Assembly: GCA_038503035.1 (NCBI GenBank)
Contig: JAVSML010020349.1
Location: 1-64,000 of the forward strand
Origin: Crocodylus rhombifer
Taxonomy: Eukaryota > Chordata > Crocodylia > Crocodylidae
Direction: 5' to 3'
Length of the DNA: 64,000 nucleotides
In this document: piece after piece, positions 1 through 13,205 of the stretch
Numbering within the stretch: the stretch's first letter is position 1
How the letters are laid out: each line of letters starts with the position of its first letter
The notes under the pieces: generated by a model
What the model was told of the DNA's origin: nothing
Database searches by the model: none
What the model saw: the letters and a program-made list of their open reading frames with translations, nothing else
Position numbers and translations under genes: made by a program

Positions 1-1539
1 CATAAGGCAAAGCCAATGAGCTTGCTGGTTCCCAAGACCTCAGCCCTTGGGGAGCTCTTAATGGGAGTCAAAAGAGACATTAAACTTTAGGGAGGAATCA
101 GAGAAACGTGAAATAGAGATGGCGGTTTAAGCACATGTGCTGAGAAGCTCCATAAAAAGGAAGAAAACCTCTTCATTAGGTAGATTTTTCTCTCCATCAT
201 GCTCCCCTGTTGGTTCAGAGCTTCAGTGGCTCCAGACATCCAGTCAAAGGAATGCACTCTGCAGCTAGAAGCAGAGCTGTTTGATAGCCGCTATTTGGTA
301 TGTGGCAGTCAAATTATTTTATTTTAAGGAGCTATTGCAGCATAAGGCAAAAAAAACCAAAAACCCCAGACAGGCCAGGGGGAGTTGAGTTTGGTTCATT
401 GACACTTTTTGTCTGCCACAGCAGTTTCAGCACTTCAGTTTGAGTGGCTTCTCTCTCCAGATGGCTGGTGGGAGCCAAGTACCCATCTCCCTGCATAGCA
501 CACTCTGTAATGAAAACACACAGCATCTCTTGCCATCTTTTGAAAGTTTTTTTTTTTAACCTAAGTGTAACACTGGTGAGTGTGCATTATGGTTTCTGTA
601 GACAATGTATGTCTGTTACAGCCTCAGGTAAGGAGACTTAATCTTTTAGCTCAAGCTATAGTAACCCGTATACTTACAATAAGTTATAATATTTATAGTA
701 GCTTTTAGTGCTAGAGATCATCAGTTCAGTCCCCACTACTTCTCAGCTAAGATCACCATCGATCGCCACAATATAAATATCATCATCGCCACAATATAAA
801 TACAGTCTCCCCATCTTCCCTGGCTTCCTTTTTGTCTGAGGCCCATTTTTTTTGCCTAAATCCTGCTTTGTAATGTTTCCGGAAGAGAAATAGGCATCAT
901 ATTGCTTCATGACTATATTGGATTAATGTGAACAATTCACAATGAAGAAAGATAATCTAGAAATTACAAAAGAAAAAATGGAAGTGTCAGCCCCTTGGAC
1001 AAATAATTATCTAGGGAAGGGGATGAAGTACCTGGGTTGTCAGGTTTTTTTACACATTTTCGTATTTTGTTATTTCTTTATACACTTCTTGGCAGCCAAC
1101 ATTACCATAATCACTGAGAACTTCACATCTTTAAAGAATGTATCTGTGCAGTGCTCCACATGATAGGCAAAATGAGTCTTACAGAGATAAAGTGATTCTG
1201 GGAGGTGCTGAACAGTCGGTATCTTGCTTGATTTCAGTATGGGCTGTGGATGCTCTGCCTGTCTGACAATCAGCTCCTAAGCCACTTGCCCCTTATTGTA
1301 CTGGGAGTCTTTAGAGGACCTTCTGAGTCCAAGTCCTCTGCCTACAGTGAAAGACCGGTCTCATTTCAGTGCAGAGAATGAAAGGCTCAAAATGCTTTCA
1401 GTGCAGCACAATGCACAAGCTGCAACTGATTATAACGAACCTCAGTTTAGAATGCAAACTACCCTCCCTCCATATGTGCCCTGTATTAAGTAGGTAGAAT
1501 ATAAATATATTCAGTTTCAAATAAAGCAAGCAAATGAGC

Positions 1540-1720
1540 ATCAATATATTTTTATGTGCCCGTTCTCACTGATAGCTTGACTGATATCCCCTCTGAAGCA
1601 GCCGGCTCATTAAGTGCTGCTCACTTTAACCAGAAAGTCATTTCTGCTTAAGCCAAATTAATTTTTGGCTGCAGGAAGACCATGAAGTTGCCATTTTAAA
1701 AATGTTCCCAGAGTCTTTGA
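1540..1720. other. Candidate conserved noncoding block
   Basis: This stretch has no resemblance to the repeats in the window, balanced composition, and several homeodomain-type cores (AATTAATTTTTGG near 1660, CATTAAGTG near 1610). The call rests on appearance only: no alignment was possible. It could equally be ordinary unique DNA. Confidence 0.2.
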
Positions 1721-3239
1721 AATAATCCAAAAAGTTTCTCTTTCTTTTTTTCAAGACATTAGGATTCTGTGCATGTGTGTCATTCAGGAAACTGGGGACG
1801 GTTTGGGTCCAACAGGCTCCTCCCCCAGCTGAAGGAAGTTTGAGTTCCTAGAGAGCCATTCTCATGATCTGGTTAACCTCAACTCATTTCTTATACACAA
1901 AATGCTTGACGCACTGGGTTCCCCTTTCTTCCCCCAATGCTTATTTTCCATTTGAGATGTGGCGTGAGCTGGGAAATGCAATCAGTGGGAAGGGTTTACA
2001 GGAAATGGAAGCCATAAACAAAGATGATTGGTTGAGTCTAAGTGAAGTCTGAAGAGCAGTTGTTGAAACAAGCTGCTAGTGACCCAGAAAGATCTCAAGC
2101 CAAACAGAATGTCTTCAAGACGGAAATGTGGAACAAAGATGGCGTGGATGGCTGCAAAGGGCTTTGTGTTTCCTTCTGGTGGATTTGTTTCAGAAAAACT
2201 AGATTTCATATATATACATATTGGACCCTTGGAAGGGTAGGACTGAGAGTTTTAAAAACTTTGTTCTCACCCTTTGTCAGAAACCACGGCATCACTGTGT
2301 AACCTGATATAAGTCACTTGACTTCCCTGAGCCTGTGGGACCAGCCTTTCGAATCAGCTCATCACCCACAATTGGTGCCATGTTTTTAATAGGACTCAGC
2401 TCCAATTTAGAAACCATTAAAATGACACAAGATGTCTTCCTGAAATGTTTGCTATAGCATGATCAGTTGCTATGGGCTTAATGAAGAAATTAGTGGGTGA
2501 TATTCCTGGGCTGTGCTGTGCAGGAGGCATTGTTCCATCTGGCTTTAAAAACCAGTTACCTAAATAAATACCTTAGATTTCCAAGCAGCTCAGCATCCAG
2601 TATCTTCCATTGGTCTCAGTGGGACCTGAACACTCCTGAAATGCCTAAGCTGTTTGAATGTCTCACACTTTTTTGGTGCTTCTGTCCTGTGTTGTGGGTA
2701 CACTTAGTAGGTGTCAGACATCACTGCCATTTCAGCTGCCTGAATAAGAAGTTTGTGACTCAAGCCCTGAAAATATTGTAGTGACCAAAACAACTTTCCT
2801 TTTCTCATGCTTGATTTACAGAATGAAGATATCATGCAGGTGTATGGCAACTAAGGAAAAGTCCCAAGCAGATGTATGTGGAAGGCAGGAATGTGTGTAC
2901 TAAGGACTAGACTAGGGACAAGACTCCTCAGTTCTCTCTGCAGAAAGATTCAGATATGAACCAAAGCCTTCAAGCACTATGGGGTTGGGAGTTACATTAT
3001 TAATTTCAATGGGAGCAGGAGCAAGCTCTAAAATGTCAAAGCAGCAAAAAGCTGTCGACCCTGCAAGGCTCTTCTTATTGAAATTAACTCCACTTTTTTT
3101 CCTTTCAACTACTCTCCAGCCTTTGCAAAGGAAACTGCAGCAACAAATCAGAGTCTGCGGCAATGCATTTTAAGTGCAAGTCCCGAAGCAAAATTCACCA
3201 CTTTTAGAAGAACTGCATGAAGGGGGGTAGGGGGAAGTA

Positions 3240-3500
3240 TTTATAATCCCTTTAATATTTTAAAATTTAATTATTTCCAAATTAGGTTAGCGAGACTGAC
3301 AAGAACACTGCATCTAAAGTATGGAGCCCAGAGGCAGCATTGGAAAATGAGACGAGAAATTAATAAAAAAAAAGAAAAGCTATTGCTTCAAGGCAGCAGA
3401 CTGGAACGCTGACATTCCATTACTCCGTCTGTCTGCTGAATTCATTTAGCATCTGTGGCCTAAATAGGCTAGTTTTAAAGAGGCATGCTCGAGTTTTGAT
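3240..3500. other. Candidate conserved noncoding block
   Basis: This is an AT-rich, repeat-free block with TTTAATTATTT and AAATTAATAAA cores followed by a more balanced segment (GCATCTGTGGCCTAAATAGG). Compositionally it resembles vertebrate enhancer-type conserved elements. Only cross-species alignment would show whether it is conserved. Confidence 0.2.
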
Positions 3501-6254
3501 TGGTGTTTTTTTGTTTTGTTTTTTTTGTTTAGGGGATTTCTCTTTGGAAGAAGCTAACTGTATGTTCAGTCATAGGGCATTTACAAATAAGGGGGCAGGG
3601 ATCGCGTACAGCTCATCTGTTATTGACAGTGGTTAAAATGATATTAGTGCCTTTCATAAAGCCTTTAAATTGTGGTTTGGATCCTGCAATTGGACTGTAA
3701 GGACTGGTATGAGATTAGGGTTAGACACAGAATTCTTCCCCGAGAGGTCAAGGCAGGGAGGGGTTAGGGGATACTCTGTGTGCCTGAGTTAAGAATTGGT
3801 CCTAAATCCATAACGGATGTGCAGCCACTTCAGATGCAGACAGGAAGTGCCATGAGTTACAGTGAACCCCCAGATGCAACAAACATTCATTGCTGGGTGC
3901 TGGAGTTGGGGAATTGAGCTGTTGTTTAGAGCAGCTGTGAGCCTGCAGCCACTCTCCTCTAGCAATACCCCTCCTACCTCCCAGCCCTAGCGCTGTCTTC
4001 AAAATAGGAGTGGGGAAAGGGAACAGAGGGAGCTCATTCTGGGGGTTGCCCAGCCAGTGCTGAAGGCTGGGGTGGGTTGATTGGAGACCCCTACTTTGGG
4101 GGCGGGGCTCCAGTCCACCTGCACCACCCTCTAGTGCCAGCTGAAAAAACCCCAGACCGAACTCCCTGTGCTCCCTTCCCCCACTCCCATTCTGGGGTAG
4201 GGCTGAGCTGCATCAGCCCAGCCCTGGTCCTGGCATATGCAGGCACAAGTTACTGAAGGTGCTCTGTTTTGGAGTATCTTCATCTGAACCCTCATGCAAG
4301 GAGAGTTCAGATTGTCACAGGATCAGGACCTTTTAAAGCGCCCTGCACCCATGCACTTGTGTTTGATCATGGCTGTAAAGCACTTTCAGGGGCCTGACTG
4401 GGTGAAAATTGTCACTTCTGTCTGCACCTTTCAGCACCATGGGGTTGAGAAAGAGAGAGCATGTAACAGCTGTTTAACAATCTTGGCAAAACTTCACTAA
4501 CATTGTAGACAGGAAATCAATAAAGGTTCTGTGTCCGATTGTAAATGCAATTTGAATTCACCTACCTAAAAGTAGTCAGACCCACATATTGCACACCCTT
4601 ATTCTTCACTGTTCCAAAGGCTCCCAGTGGTCAAGATACTGTCTCACCTCTTCTCCAAAAAGGCAGCACGCTCCAGCAAACACAGCATTTCCTTGCACCA
4701 CGCTAGGATTGCTTCAGTGCTGACTCAGACAGGAGAAAGCCACCTGTCATATCACCATCACCAATCCCAGCAGCACCCTCTTTTTTCTGCTGGGGAGAGT
4801 CTCTCCAACTGGGGACTGTCCACTGCTGCTTAGCTTGTGCAAGATCCAAGACCAAAAGCCTGAGGCAGTCTGACATTACAGAGAACCTATATCCTTGTTC
4901 CAGGGGCTAGAGAGATGGCTTGACAGCAGTCTGGAAGGGAAAGAAGAGAATTATTTTCTACTTTATTACCAAGAGACTTACAAGTGTTTCACTTCTGGGC
5001 ATTTTCTGAAACATCTGGATACCAGGAGGATAAAAGGTACCAGTATAACCTCACAGTGAGATCAATTGTTTAAAGCTTTCCATGTATTTCTAGTCTGTCT
5101 TTGGCTTCCTGCCCAAGATTACAGAAACAGGTCCATGAATATCCTTGGAGCAGAATATAGTATATTCTGTACAGTTCTCTCTTCTACTTTTTTACTATGC
5201 CTTTTTATGCAAATAGTCTCAAATTCTGTATTCCCCAATTTATCATCTTTAAGGCCTTTGTGTAAATCACACAGAAAGGAAAACCATGAATTTTTATGGG
5301 GAATCATATATAAGCCGTTAAAATTGTTCCTTTCTCCTCATTGTGCTTTGCTCTCAATATGGATTTTATCAAAAGTTTTTGTTGAGTGCAGTGGAGATTA
5401 CCCAGCAGACGGATGTCCTGATAAAGCTTCAAACAGCTTTGCTGATGCAATCTACCATGAGACAGAGCCCAGTCTTTTGTTCTGAAATATATGCATGCAG
5501 TCTTACCCAGCAAGATTCTTACTGCCCCCTGCAAACTCCCCAACACACTCAACTCGCCTTGGTTCAGTGGACTCCTGTGGGTGCTCTGCTCTCATTAGCC
5601 CACCATCTTGAAGGAACAAACCTTTATTTCCTAATTTATATGCTTGCTTTCAGCATTTTCACTCTGCACATCACAGACCAAGGCATAGGTGCTAGAAGTA
5701 CACATCGAAGCCATAGCCCCTTGAATTATATGACTACCTAAGAAACCAGCTTTTATTCTTTTTTTTCCTGAGTTGTGAATAAAAAGTTGAAAATATGAGC
5801 CAGGCAGCACTCTCTGTAGGAGTCTTTGCGGTGCTTGAAACAACAGTTTTGAGATGGGCAAACTGCATTATTCATCTCAGCAGGCATTACCACAAGACCC
5901 ACTGTTCTCAATGACCTTGCCAACCCCGACCATCAGAGAAATCACTGGGCATCAGCAGGAGGAAAGTGCTCTGAGCCCCACCCCACTCAGCTAATCAGAC
6001 ACACTGGATGATGGGATAAGTATTGTGTCCCTTGACCCCCCCTCTCCCCAACCTGTCCAGGGGAAAGAGCTCTGCTTGTCATCACCACAGCCCCATCGAA
6101 GAGGAGCTAGAAGGTTTGGGGAAGGAAGCAGGGAAGAAGAAGGTAGAGAATGAAGAGTTTTGGACCGCCACTCTCCATGAGATCTCCACGAGGTACAGAG
6201 ATCCAGCATGGGGTACAAAGCACTGTACAAAGATGGGAAACAGGAATTTTGTAT

Positions 6255-6379
6255 TTATTTTTACAGGCAAGAAAGCTGAGATGAAGCATCTTGCCCAAAG
6301 TCACTCAGCAAACCAGCAGCAGAGCTCACACCAGGGAGTTACTGTCCTAGCTCCCAGTCACGTAGTCAGTCCACTAGAA
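6255..6379 (-). repeat. MIR-type SINE fragment, antisense
   Basis: The order of phrases matches the reverse complement of the MIR core: TTTTTACAGGCAAGAAAGCT, then CATCTTGCCCAAAGTCACTC, then AGCAGCAGAGCTCACACCAG, then GTCCTAGCTCCCAGTC and CCACTAGA. This corresponds to the conserved 'lower tail' of amniote MIRs. It is diverged and lacks the tRNA-like head. It accounts for part of an otherwise suspicious 165-codon open frame on the plus strand. Confidence 0.62.
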
Positions 6380-7966
6380 AAAAAACCTGAATTATTGTTG
6401 TTGGCCAGAATGCAGACTTATAACCTTTCCCTCATCACAAGCAAATCATCGAAGACTTTGACGTGGGACAGTGATCCCTTCCTTGCAGACTTGCTAGTGC
6501 TGAGGTCAGCAGATGTTTGAGTCCAGCATGACACAAAGTATGAAAACGGAGAGTTCCTGAAAACACATGGCAGAAGACACATGACCTGCAGTACGCTTTA
6601 CTGGCATACTGCGTCACAAATTATCACGCCTAAAATAAAACTTGGTTTTGATCACTTTTTCCTTCCACATGTGACGTTGCTGAAGAATCATGTGACTGAG
6701 TTCAGGGTATGGTTTGTTCAGCTTAATGATTTTCCTATTAATCTGTGACCATTTATGAAATCTGAGTTTGGACCATGACCAAAGCAGTGACATTTTTCAG
6801 TTCTGCCAATAATCTGCATGGGCCCTATGTGTGTGTTACAGTTTGTTTTTTATATCCTCAAGGAATGAAGAGAAGTTGCCTCATCCTGTTAAATAAAAAA
6901 GTGCAGAGTCACTATCTGCTAAGACTGCAGAATAGCAAAGGGAAGGATCAAAGATATAAGTAATTATACAACTTAATGGTAGAAATGGTTCCAAAATAAG
7001 TGGGCCGATTTTCTGAAAGAGCTCAACACAGTGGGTACTGAGCTGTTTTGAGTATCTCTTAATAAACTCTCACTAATAATTGCTGGGTACCAAACCAGCT
7101 CATCCATTGCATACTCTTAAACTGGACGCCCTCAGGACTGTTGCCCTCACCAAACAGGCCAAGGAAGTTGTTCCTAAGGCAGAGCTCAGTGGAACATGGA
7201 CATTTCACGGCACAAGCTTTCATACAAACCTTTTCTGTTGCTGCTGTTTTGCTTCAATCCATATACAGTCATGTAACTCCAAAGAAACACCGGACTCTGT
7301 AGGTTTCAGAGAGATAAGATATTTGTATGTAGGATAATGCAAACATCCATAGACACATTAAACAGGATAACATCTTCCAAAATAGAGTAGAAACACTTAT
7401 CACTTCAGGCAAAAAAGAATCTCTAATTGTGTACAAATAATACAAAACTGAGCAGTTCTGAGTCCATCCAGCAGAGGACAGAGGTTCACATATACGCCAG
7501 CCAGCTCATTACGGTATTTTTACCCTGAATGTTTTTACCCAGAGCTTCTTTTCTATTTTCTAACTTTAGATGAGTATGCTTTATGTTGGGTAATACATCC
7601 TCCTTCACACATCCTGTGAATAAACAAATATAGGATGTCTAAGTATCTAACAAACTTGTCTGTGAAACTCCTCAAGAACAAGAGTTAATATGATATCTTG
7701 AACGTATGACGGCCATGTCACACATGACACTTAGGACATGTTAACTGCGCTTAAAACTTGTGCGTCCAAGTAGTTAAATGCATGCTAAGTGCAATTGTAT
7801 CATAGCAGTGAGGACTTCTCGCAGGAGGAGTATCATATTAAGAAGTGATGTGTTCAGCTATTGTCAGACCACAACACAGAGTTAATGCCAGCTCTGATTG
7901 CCCATCATAGCCCCAGCACTTCACCAGAGCCTTGAGCCTAGTATCAGCCAAATCTTGATCCTGGCC

Positions 7967-7997
7967 CCCACACCACACCACACCACACCACACCACA
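7967..7997. repeat. (CCACA)n microsatellite
   Basis: Six consecutive near-perfect 5-bp units lie in a locally C-rich context. The array is short and there is no telomere-like extension. Confidence 0.85.
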
Positions 7998-9119
7998 GTC
8001 TTGAATTGGCCCTGATATCTCTGCAGAGACCTGGCTTGCTCTACATATCCTGTGGCAGGAGCAGATCCAACTGTAGAATCGGCACCCTCTCCCACATTCA
8101 ACTCCCTATGCCTCCCTCCACCTGCTGCCACCAACAGAGACCTGGCTGACCCCAGCAGGTGCTCTGGGCTAGGTAGTGCTAGGCATGTGGCAGGGAAGGC
8201 ACAGGCTTGGGATATGGGGGTTGCATGTCTTCACAGTCAGTGTCTGGGAAGGGGGTATGTGGCACAGCCAGCTTCAGCTGTATGCAGACCAGGCTGTGTT
8301 CATTACCGTGCGATTTTTCAGAACATCTTGTAACTTTTACTACAGCACAGTAATGCTTACTACATCTCATATAAAACACACGCTAAGTGTCTCAAGCACC
8401 AAGGCCCCAGGTCATATTAATATGTAGTCCTTTTTGTTCATACTTGTAAACAGGAGACAATATTCCTAAATCAGCTGTGTTTCTTAACCATTCTGAAGGG
8501 CTTTTAGCTAGCATACAATTTAGCTTTTGAAAGTATTTTAATGCTGCTGAGAACAACTCTACATTAAACAGCATATTTTATGGTTTTCAGAAGAATAGCA
8601 CCTTGCTTACACTGAGGGAAACAAACCAGGTCACAAATTCATAATGTTTGTAAATCCTCAATGTTTGACCATTCTCCAGACTATATTGGCATTTTCTGAT
8701 GGGGGGAATATTTTGTCATATGTGTCATCGTTCTGAAGGCCTGAGAGTATTCCTTATGCTCAGAAGGTTAGTAGCCTCAGGCACTTTTACACAATCAACA
8801 GATGATGATAGACATAGAAAATTGACTGTTATTTTTAACTTTTTTAAGCATACGTATCATGAAACAGAAGGAGGATTTGAAAAGATGCAATGTTTCCAGT
8901 GCATCCAGAGAACAGGATTAATTCTATATGGAGATATTCAGGGATTGTTCAACTAAAGGACTCCATAGCTGTGCTTTTATTCTGTTAAAAGAGTACAAAA
9001 ATCAAGAACTATACTACTAATGGATATACTGTATGCAATATGCATACAAATACATGCATGCAAACAAAACACACACAAATTTACTAGGATTTGTTGTTCT
9101 GGGAAAAGGAATATAATCA

Positions 9120-9240
9120 TGGACTCCTCAGACTTTTAAGATAGGAGGGACCAGGTTATCATGTAGACTGATACAGACCCCCTTGGATCAATTAATCTCA
9201 GATGGCCCCAGCTCCCATAATCCACTGGGAAGGTGTCTTT
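9120..9240 (-). repeat. Possible old CR1 3' tail remnant, antisense
   Basis: The wording 'ACTTTTAAGATAGGAGGGAC' followed by 'ATCATGTAGACTGATAC' resembles, with many changes, the antisense CR1 3' phrase in which an A/G-rich 'aagggacc' is followed by 'atcatctagtc'. Only this short phrase supports the call. Confidence 0.3.
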
Positions 9241-10748
9241 TCTTAAACCAGTTTCAACATAAAATGTTATCTATCTAAAAGAGAGAAAAGGCCCAAGTTT
9301 AGCATTCTTTTACTTTCAGCTACTTTCAAAAATAGGGCTTTTTCATAAATCAGAAACTATTAGGATTTAAAAAAAAATAAAAATGTGTCCAAATTTTTCC
9401 CAAGCTAGAATCAAAGCTTAACCTTTGAGTCCAAAAATGCCTGGTTATATATTTGGGTATGTGCAGAAAAACCAATTAAATTGTAAATATGGTACATTTC
9501 ATTATCTTTTTCCTCATGTGTTTTGCCCTGATTGTCGAAAGAGCTGTTCCGAAGCATCCCCATTTTTGCAGCTATTTCATTCAATTAGGCAAGACACTCT
9601 TGTGGTTTGGGAAGTGTAGTGAGAATGAGCTGGGTTCTGTTCCTGTGCGTGGAGAAAGGGAGGTGATACCATCATACTGTGGGAATTAACGGATACATAT
9701 TTGGAGAGAATGCAGGTCCTGTAGAAGGATACAGTAATATTAAATTGAGCCCATATGCCAAATATTCTCAAAGTGGCCCCATGGCCACAGTCTCCAAGTG
9801 ACTGGCCTGCAGCCTCTGCTCAAGTTACATGCCATTATCTGGTTGTTGATCTCATTGCATGTAACTGTGTAATGCCAACAGAACTGTGGTATTTTTGAAT
9901 CCTGATTAAAAATGGATAAAAACAAATCAAGATTCACAGCAACACTCACTTACCAGTGAATAAAAATAATTACTTGCTGGGTTAATAATGTGTCTCAGAG
10001 AACTCTTCTGGCTGTAAGAGCATCTCCTCTTGCATCCTTAAGGTGACAGGACCACTTGACTCTGCCTCACAAAGAACCCTGAAGGAGACACTCAGAACGA
10101 CAAGAGCCCTGAACACACCTACAAGCATATCATAGAGTCACAGACAAATATTTCCCTGATGTTGCATTACTTCAGCTCCACTGAAGAGGAATGATAGGTG
10201 GTGTGTACACCAGCCACATTCAGCCCCTAGCTAGATGTTTTTAAGAAGATTCTGCTGGCTGACAATAGATTTAATCTGGCTGATACACTGGACATTGAAG
10301 TTGTCTTAACTGTTTTCAACTATTCACAAATTAAAGCTTCCATGAGGTTCCTCAGGCAAAGCGAGGGTGGCAGTTGATTGTAGCAAATTATTCAATGGCT
10401 TATTCCTTTTTTTTAAATTGTGCTTATTCTCCATTTACATTTTCTGACTCAATTCTCTATTTTATCCCTCTCCACTATAGAGGAACAAACTCCATTCCTG
10501 CCCTGCGTACCACATACCTGTAGCGTGCCTGTTTCTCTGCTGGCCCCCTGTTATTCCGTTCTTCAGCCCTGCACCCACCCTACACAAACTCAATGTACAG
10601 TTTTTTGCACAAGTCAGATTCTCTTATGGTTTGGAGTCCAGTTCTTCAGGGTGTTGGGTGCCCTCACCTCCCAATTAAGTCAGAATTAAGAATTCAACAT
10701 TTTGAAAAATTAGTCCCCAGGGCTGTTTGTTATTATTTTCCCCTAAAT

Positions 10749-10956
10749 GAGAGGTTCCCAGCCACTGTGCCGCGGCCACAAAGGGTTGGCTGCCAGGTTG
10801 TGGCACAAGCACCCGGGCAAGCGGCTTCCACTGCCAGCAGTCATGTGCAGGGTTAAAGCTGGGCAGCAGGGAGCACCAGGAGGGAGGCAGCTGGCTCTGT
10901 GTACCCTGTCCCACTCCCATGCTGGTCCGCAGTATAAAAAAGGTTGGGAACCACTG
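10749..10956. mobile_element. Non-autonomous hAT element, CAGTGGTTCCCAACC ends
   Basis: A 208-bp element. The left end reads GAGAGGTTCCCAGCC (first C changed to G) and the right end reads AGGTTGGGAACCACTG, which are inverted copies. It is flanked by a perfect 8-bp duplication CCCTAAAT at 10741-10748 and 10957-10964. The GC-rich interior has no transposase. Terminal inverted repeats plus an exact 8-bp duplication place it in the hAT superfamily; TA at the centre of the duplication suggests a Buster-type transposase. Confidence 0.9.
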
Positions 10957-11010
10957 CCCTAAATTACTTGCAGCAAGCACCATTAGACTGTGCTGTTTAT
11001 GTCTCTAAGG

Positions 11011-11624
11011 GAGGGATGTCAAAGGTACAACCTGTGGTCCACATCTGGCTCAGAGAACTCCATCATCCAATCCCTGCCCCTGTCTCCAGTGTACACTGAA
11101 CTGGCCTAGGTCTCAAGGCCTGGGACACATGCTGCACACAGTGCCCACTCTGGCCAGCCTAGGATCCATACTGCATATGGCACTTGCTACAGCCAGTCGA
11201 GGGCCCAGACATCACACATGGCCCGTGACCCAGCCAGTCTGGGACACAAGTCACATGCAGCACCCACCCTAAGCAGTCCAGCATGCATGATGCACACAGT
11301 GTGCACTCCAGTTGGTCTGGGACCCGTGCTGCACACAGCGCTGCCCTCCTTCCCTGGTACATCAGGGAAGGCACTGTATGCAGCATGGGTCCCAGACCAG
11401 CTAGAGTGGGCACCACATATGGCACGTATCCCAAACCAGCCCTACACAGAAGCTGCATGTAGTATAGTCTGGGACCCGCTGGAGCAAGCATATGCAGGAG
11501 GGTTAGGGAGGGTCTGTGGGGCCAATATAGCCCACGGGGCCAGCTATATACCATTCATCCTGTCTTTGGGCCTGTCCCACACTACTCATCCAGCCCACGA
11601 GGCCAGATGAGTTTGACACCCTTT
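11011..11624. mobile_element. Non-autonomous hAT element with repeated core
   Basis: A 614-bp element. The left end GAGGGATGTCAAAGG is the inverse of the right end, AGTTTGACACCCTTT, apart from a few changes. The flanks are CTCTAAGG (11003-11010) and CGCTAAGG (11625-11632), an 8-bp duplication with seven matches and central TA. The core is a degenerate tandem array of roughly 40-bp units containing 'GTGCTGCACACAG' and 'CTGGGACC', first in one direction (about 11115-11335) and then in the other (about 11370-11440). Open frames on both strands here come from this array and are not genes. Confidence 0.85.
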
Positions 11625-13109
11625 CGCTAAGGTATGGTTCAGAGATTTCAGAATCAGGAACGAGAACCTCAGCCAACAGAGTGGCACTGCCCCATTAAAG
11701 CCAATGAAGCTGCACTAGGTGACAACAGGTGAGGATCGCACCCAAAGTTTGGCAATACCTGGTTCCCTGGTGCTTCAGATGTGCACCCCCCAACTCAGTA
11801 TAACAGGTCGGCAGACACTACATTATCTCCATTGGATACGGCAGTGCTTATCTTGGGGGAGCTATCTTGGTATAAAAATACACCTGTTTTTTTCAGTGAA
11901 AAATAATTTAACTGAAAAAGTCCTCAATCAAGCACGTTTTTCTCTTTTCTAGAAACTGCTTTTGCCAGGTCTCTCATATGGGCGCATTTCAGTGGTGTAA
12001 GTGAATGCATGTGTGTACATGCATGCAGTTATATGTAAAAGTATGACACCTGAGCTACCATAACATTGTCATTTACTATGGCTGCATGAAGAGCTAGCTA
12101 ATGAGGCTAATGCTTAATATGCCTTCTCCACTGGTCCTTTCCTACTGCTTCCCTCAGATACTGAAGTAAAAACTGAGTCAATAGCAGAGGACACTTCATG
12201 AATATGCTTCTTGATATTATGTACTTACCACTCCTACTTTGCTGTTGCTAAAATTGTGTGCACTGTAACTTTGTCTGGCCCTGAAATCATTATTTATGCT
12301 CCCAGAAGGTCTGTCTTCTTTTTTATCTTGCAGTGAAATTGGAAATAAATACCTGGCCTGCTTCTGTGCATGAATTTAAGCTTCATGGAAGTGGAACTGT
12401 GGGGAGCCAGCCTCTGGGGACTTGCATTAAAAACACTGTGTTATTCCTTCTTTCTCCCATTAGGCAGCAATCCAGCCCATCTTACCTCTGCTGTTACTTA
12501 AATATGAGTCTTTCCACTTGGATGCTCTTTCTGTCTAGCACAGGTTCCTACGTGGATCTCTGCAAAAGGTCTTTAGGCCTCAGGAGACTCTCCTGAGAGG
12601 TTTGGTTAAAAGGCACTCATGTTGCACAGGCAAACACATAGTGTAGCATAAATGTAACTCTCTCCCCAGGTAGAATCAGAACTGCTTCACTGTGTCATAG
12701 ATCCTGCACGCCTACTGGGGAATCTGCTTTCTCTGCAAAGGGAGAGCCCTGTGTTGGAGTAGGATTTGATTTGTAATGTTGCTGTCACAATAACACCGTG
12801 ATAAGTGAAGCAACCAGAGACGTTTCTAGCTTTGACTGGCCTCTTTGCCATGTTCTGACTGCTTGTTTGCTCAACCCTTCATTGGCTTCCTCTTCCACAG
12901 TCTCTTCCTTCAGCTTCACTCTATGCCTGTCTGTCTTACTCTCTTCTCTACTACTCCATCTTATATACCTTTCCTTCCCTTTTCTTTCCATCAAAGCGAT
13001 CCCTTCCTAATGAAATCTAACCCCCCCAAAATAGGTGAGCATGATATCTGTTGGTTTTACATTACTTAAATTGCTGGTCAACCCACTCTTCTCTGTCCTA
13101 TCTTATTTG

Positions 13110-13205
13110 TTAAGATTGTAACATCTCTGAATGCGTATTTGTCATACCTAGCCCAGTGGGACAGCATTCTGGGTTGCCTTTAGTCACTATTGTAATAAAA
13201 GTCCT
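13110..13205 (+). repeat. MIR/L2-type 3' tail remnant
   Basis: The phrases 'AAGATTGTAACATCTCTGAA', 'ACCTAGCCCAGTGGGACAGC' and 'CACTATTGTAATAAAAG' follow the order of the amniote SINE/LINE tail in which 'gattgtaagctc' is followed by 'cctagcacaatggggt' and an A-rich end. The copy is diverged and short. Confidence 0.4.

Larger units (their letters stand above)
1..6254. other. Single-copy noncoding DNA, no gene seen
   Basis: I find no coding region here. Open frames are short, overlap on both strands and show no family motif. The DNA is AT-rich with many short A or T runs. A 23-bp tandem duplication sits at 762-807, in which an 18-base unit containing CGCCACAATATAAAT occurs twice. Short phrases such as 'TTTCAATGGGAGCAGGA' near 3005 resemble very old amniote dispersed repeats. 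Blocks near 1540-1720 and 3240-3500 look least repeat-like and are listed separately as possible conserved elements. Confidence 0.6.
6380..10748. other. Single-copy noncoding DNA, no gene seen
   Basis: No coding signature. A (CCACA)n tract lies at 7967-7997. A weak antisense CR1-like tail (AGGAGGGACCAGGTTATCAT) is near 9140. The phrase GGGCCGATTTTCTGAAAGAG near 7002 resembles an old amniote palindromic repeat. The remainder appears unique and AT-rich. Confidence 0.55.

Noticed and set aside
5066..5485. 139-codon frame with hydrophobic start
   Set aside because: No family resemblance, Cys/Ser/Leu-rich as expected of AT-rich random DNA, and no splice or promoter context.
6023..6520. 165-codon frame
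   Set aside because: It overlaps an antisense MIR fragment and shows no conserved motif.
7967..7997. Telomere-like array
   Set aside because: The unit is CCACA, not CCCTAA, and the array is only about 30 bases.
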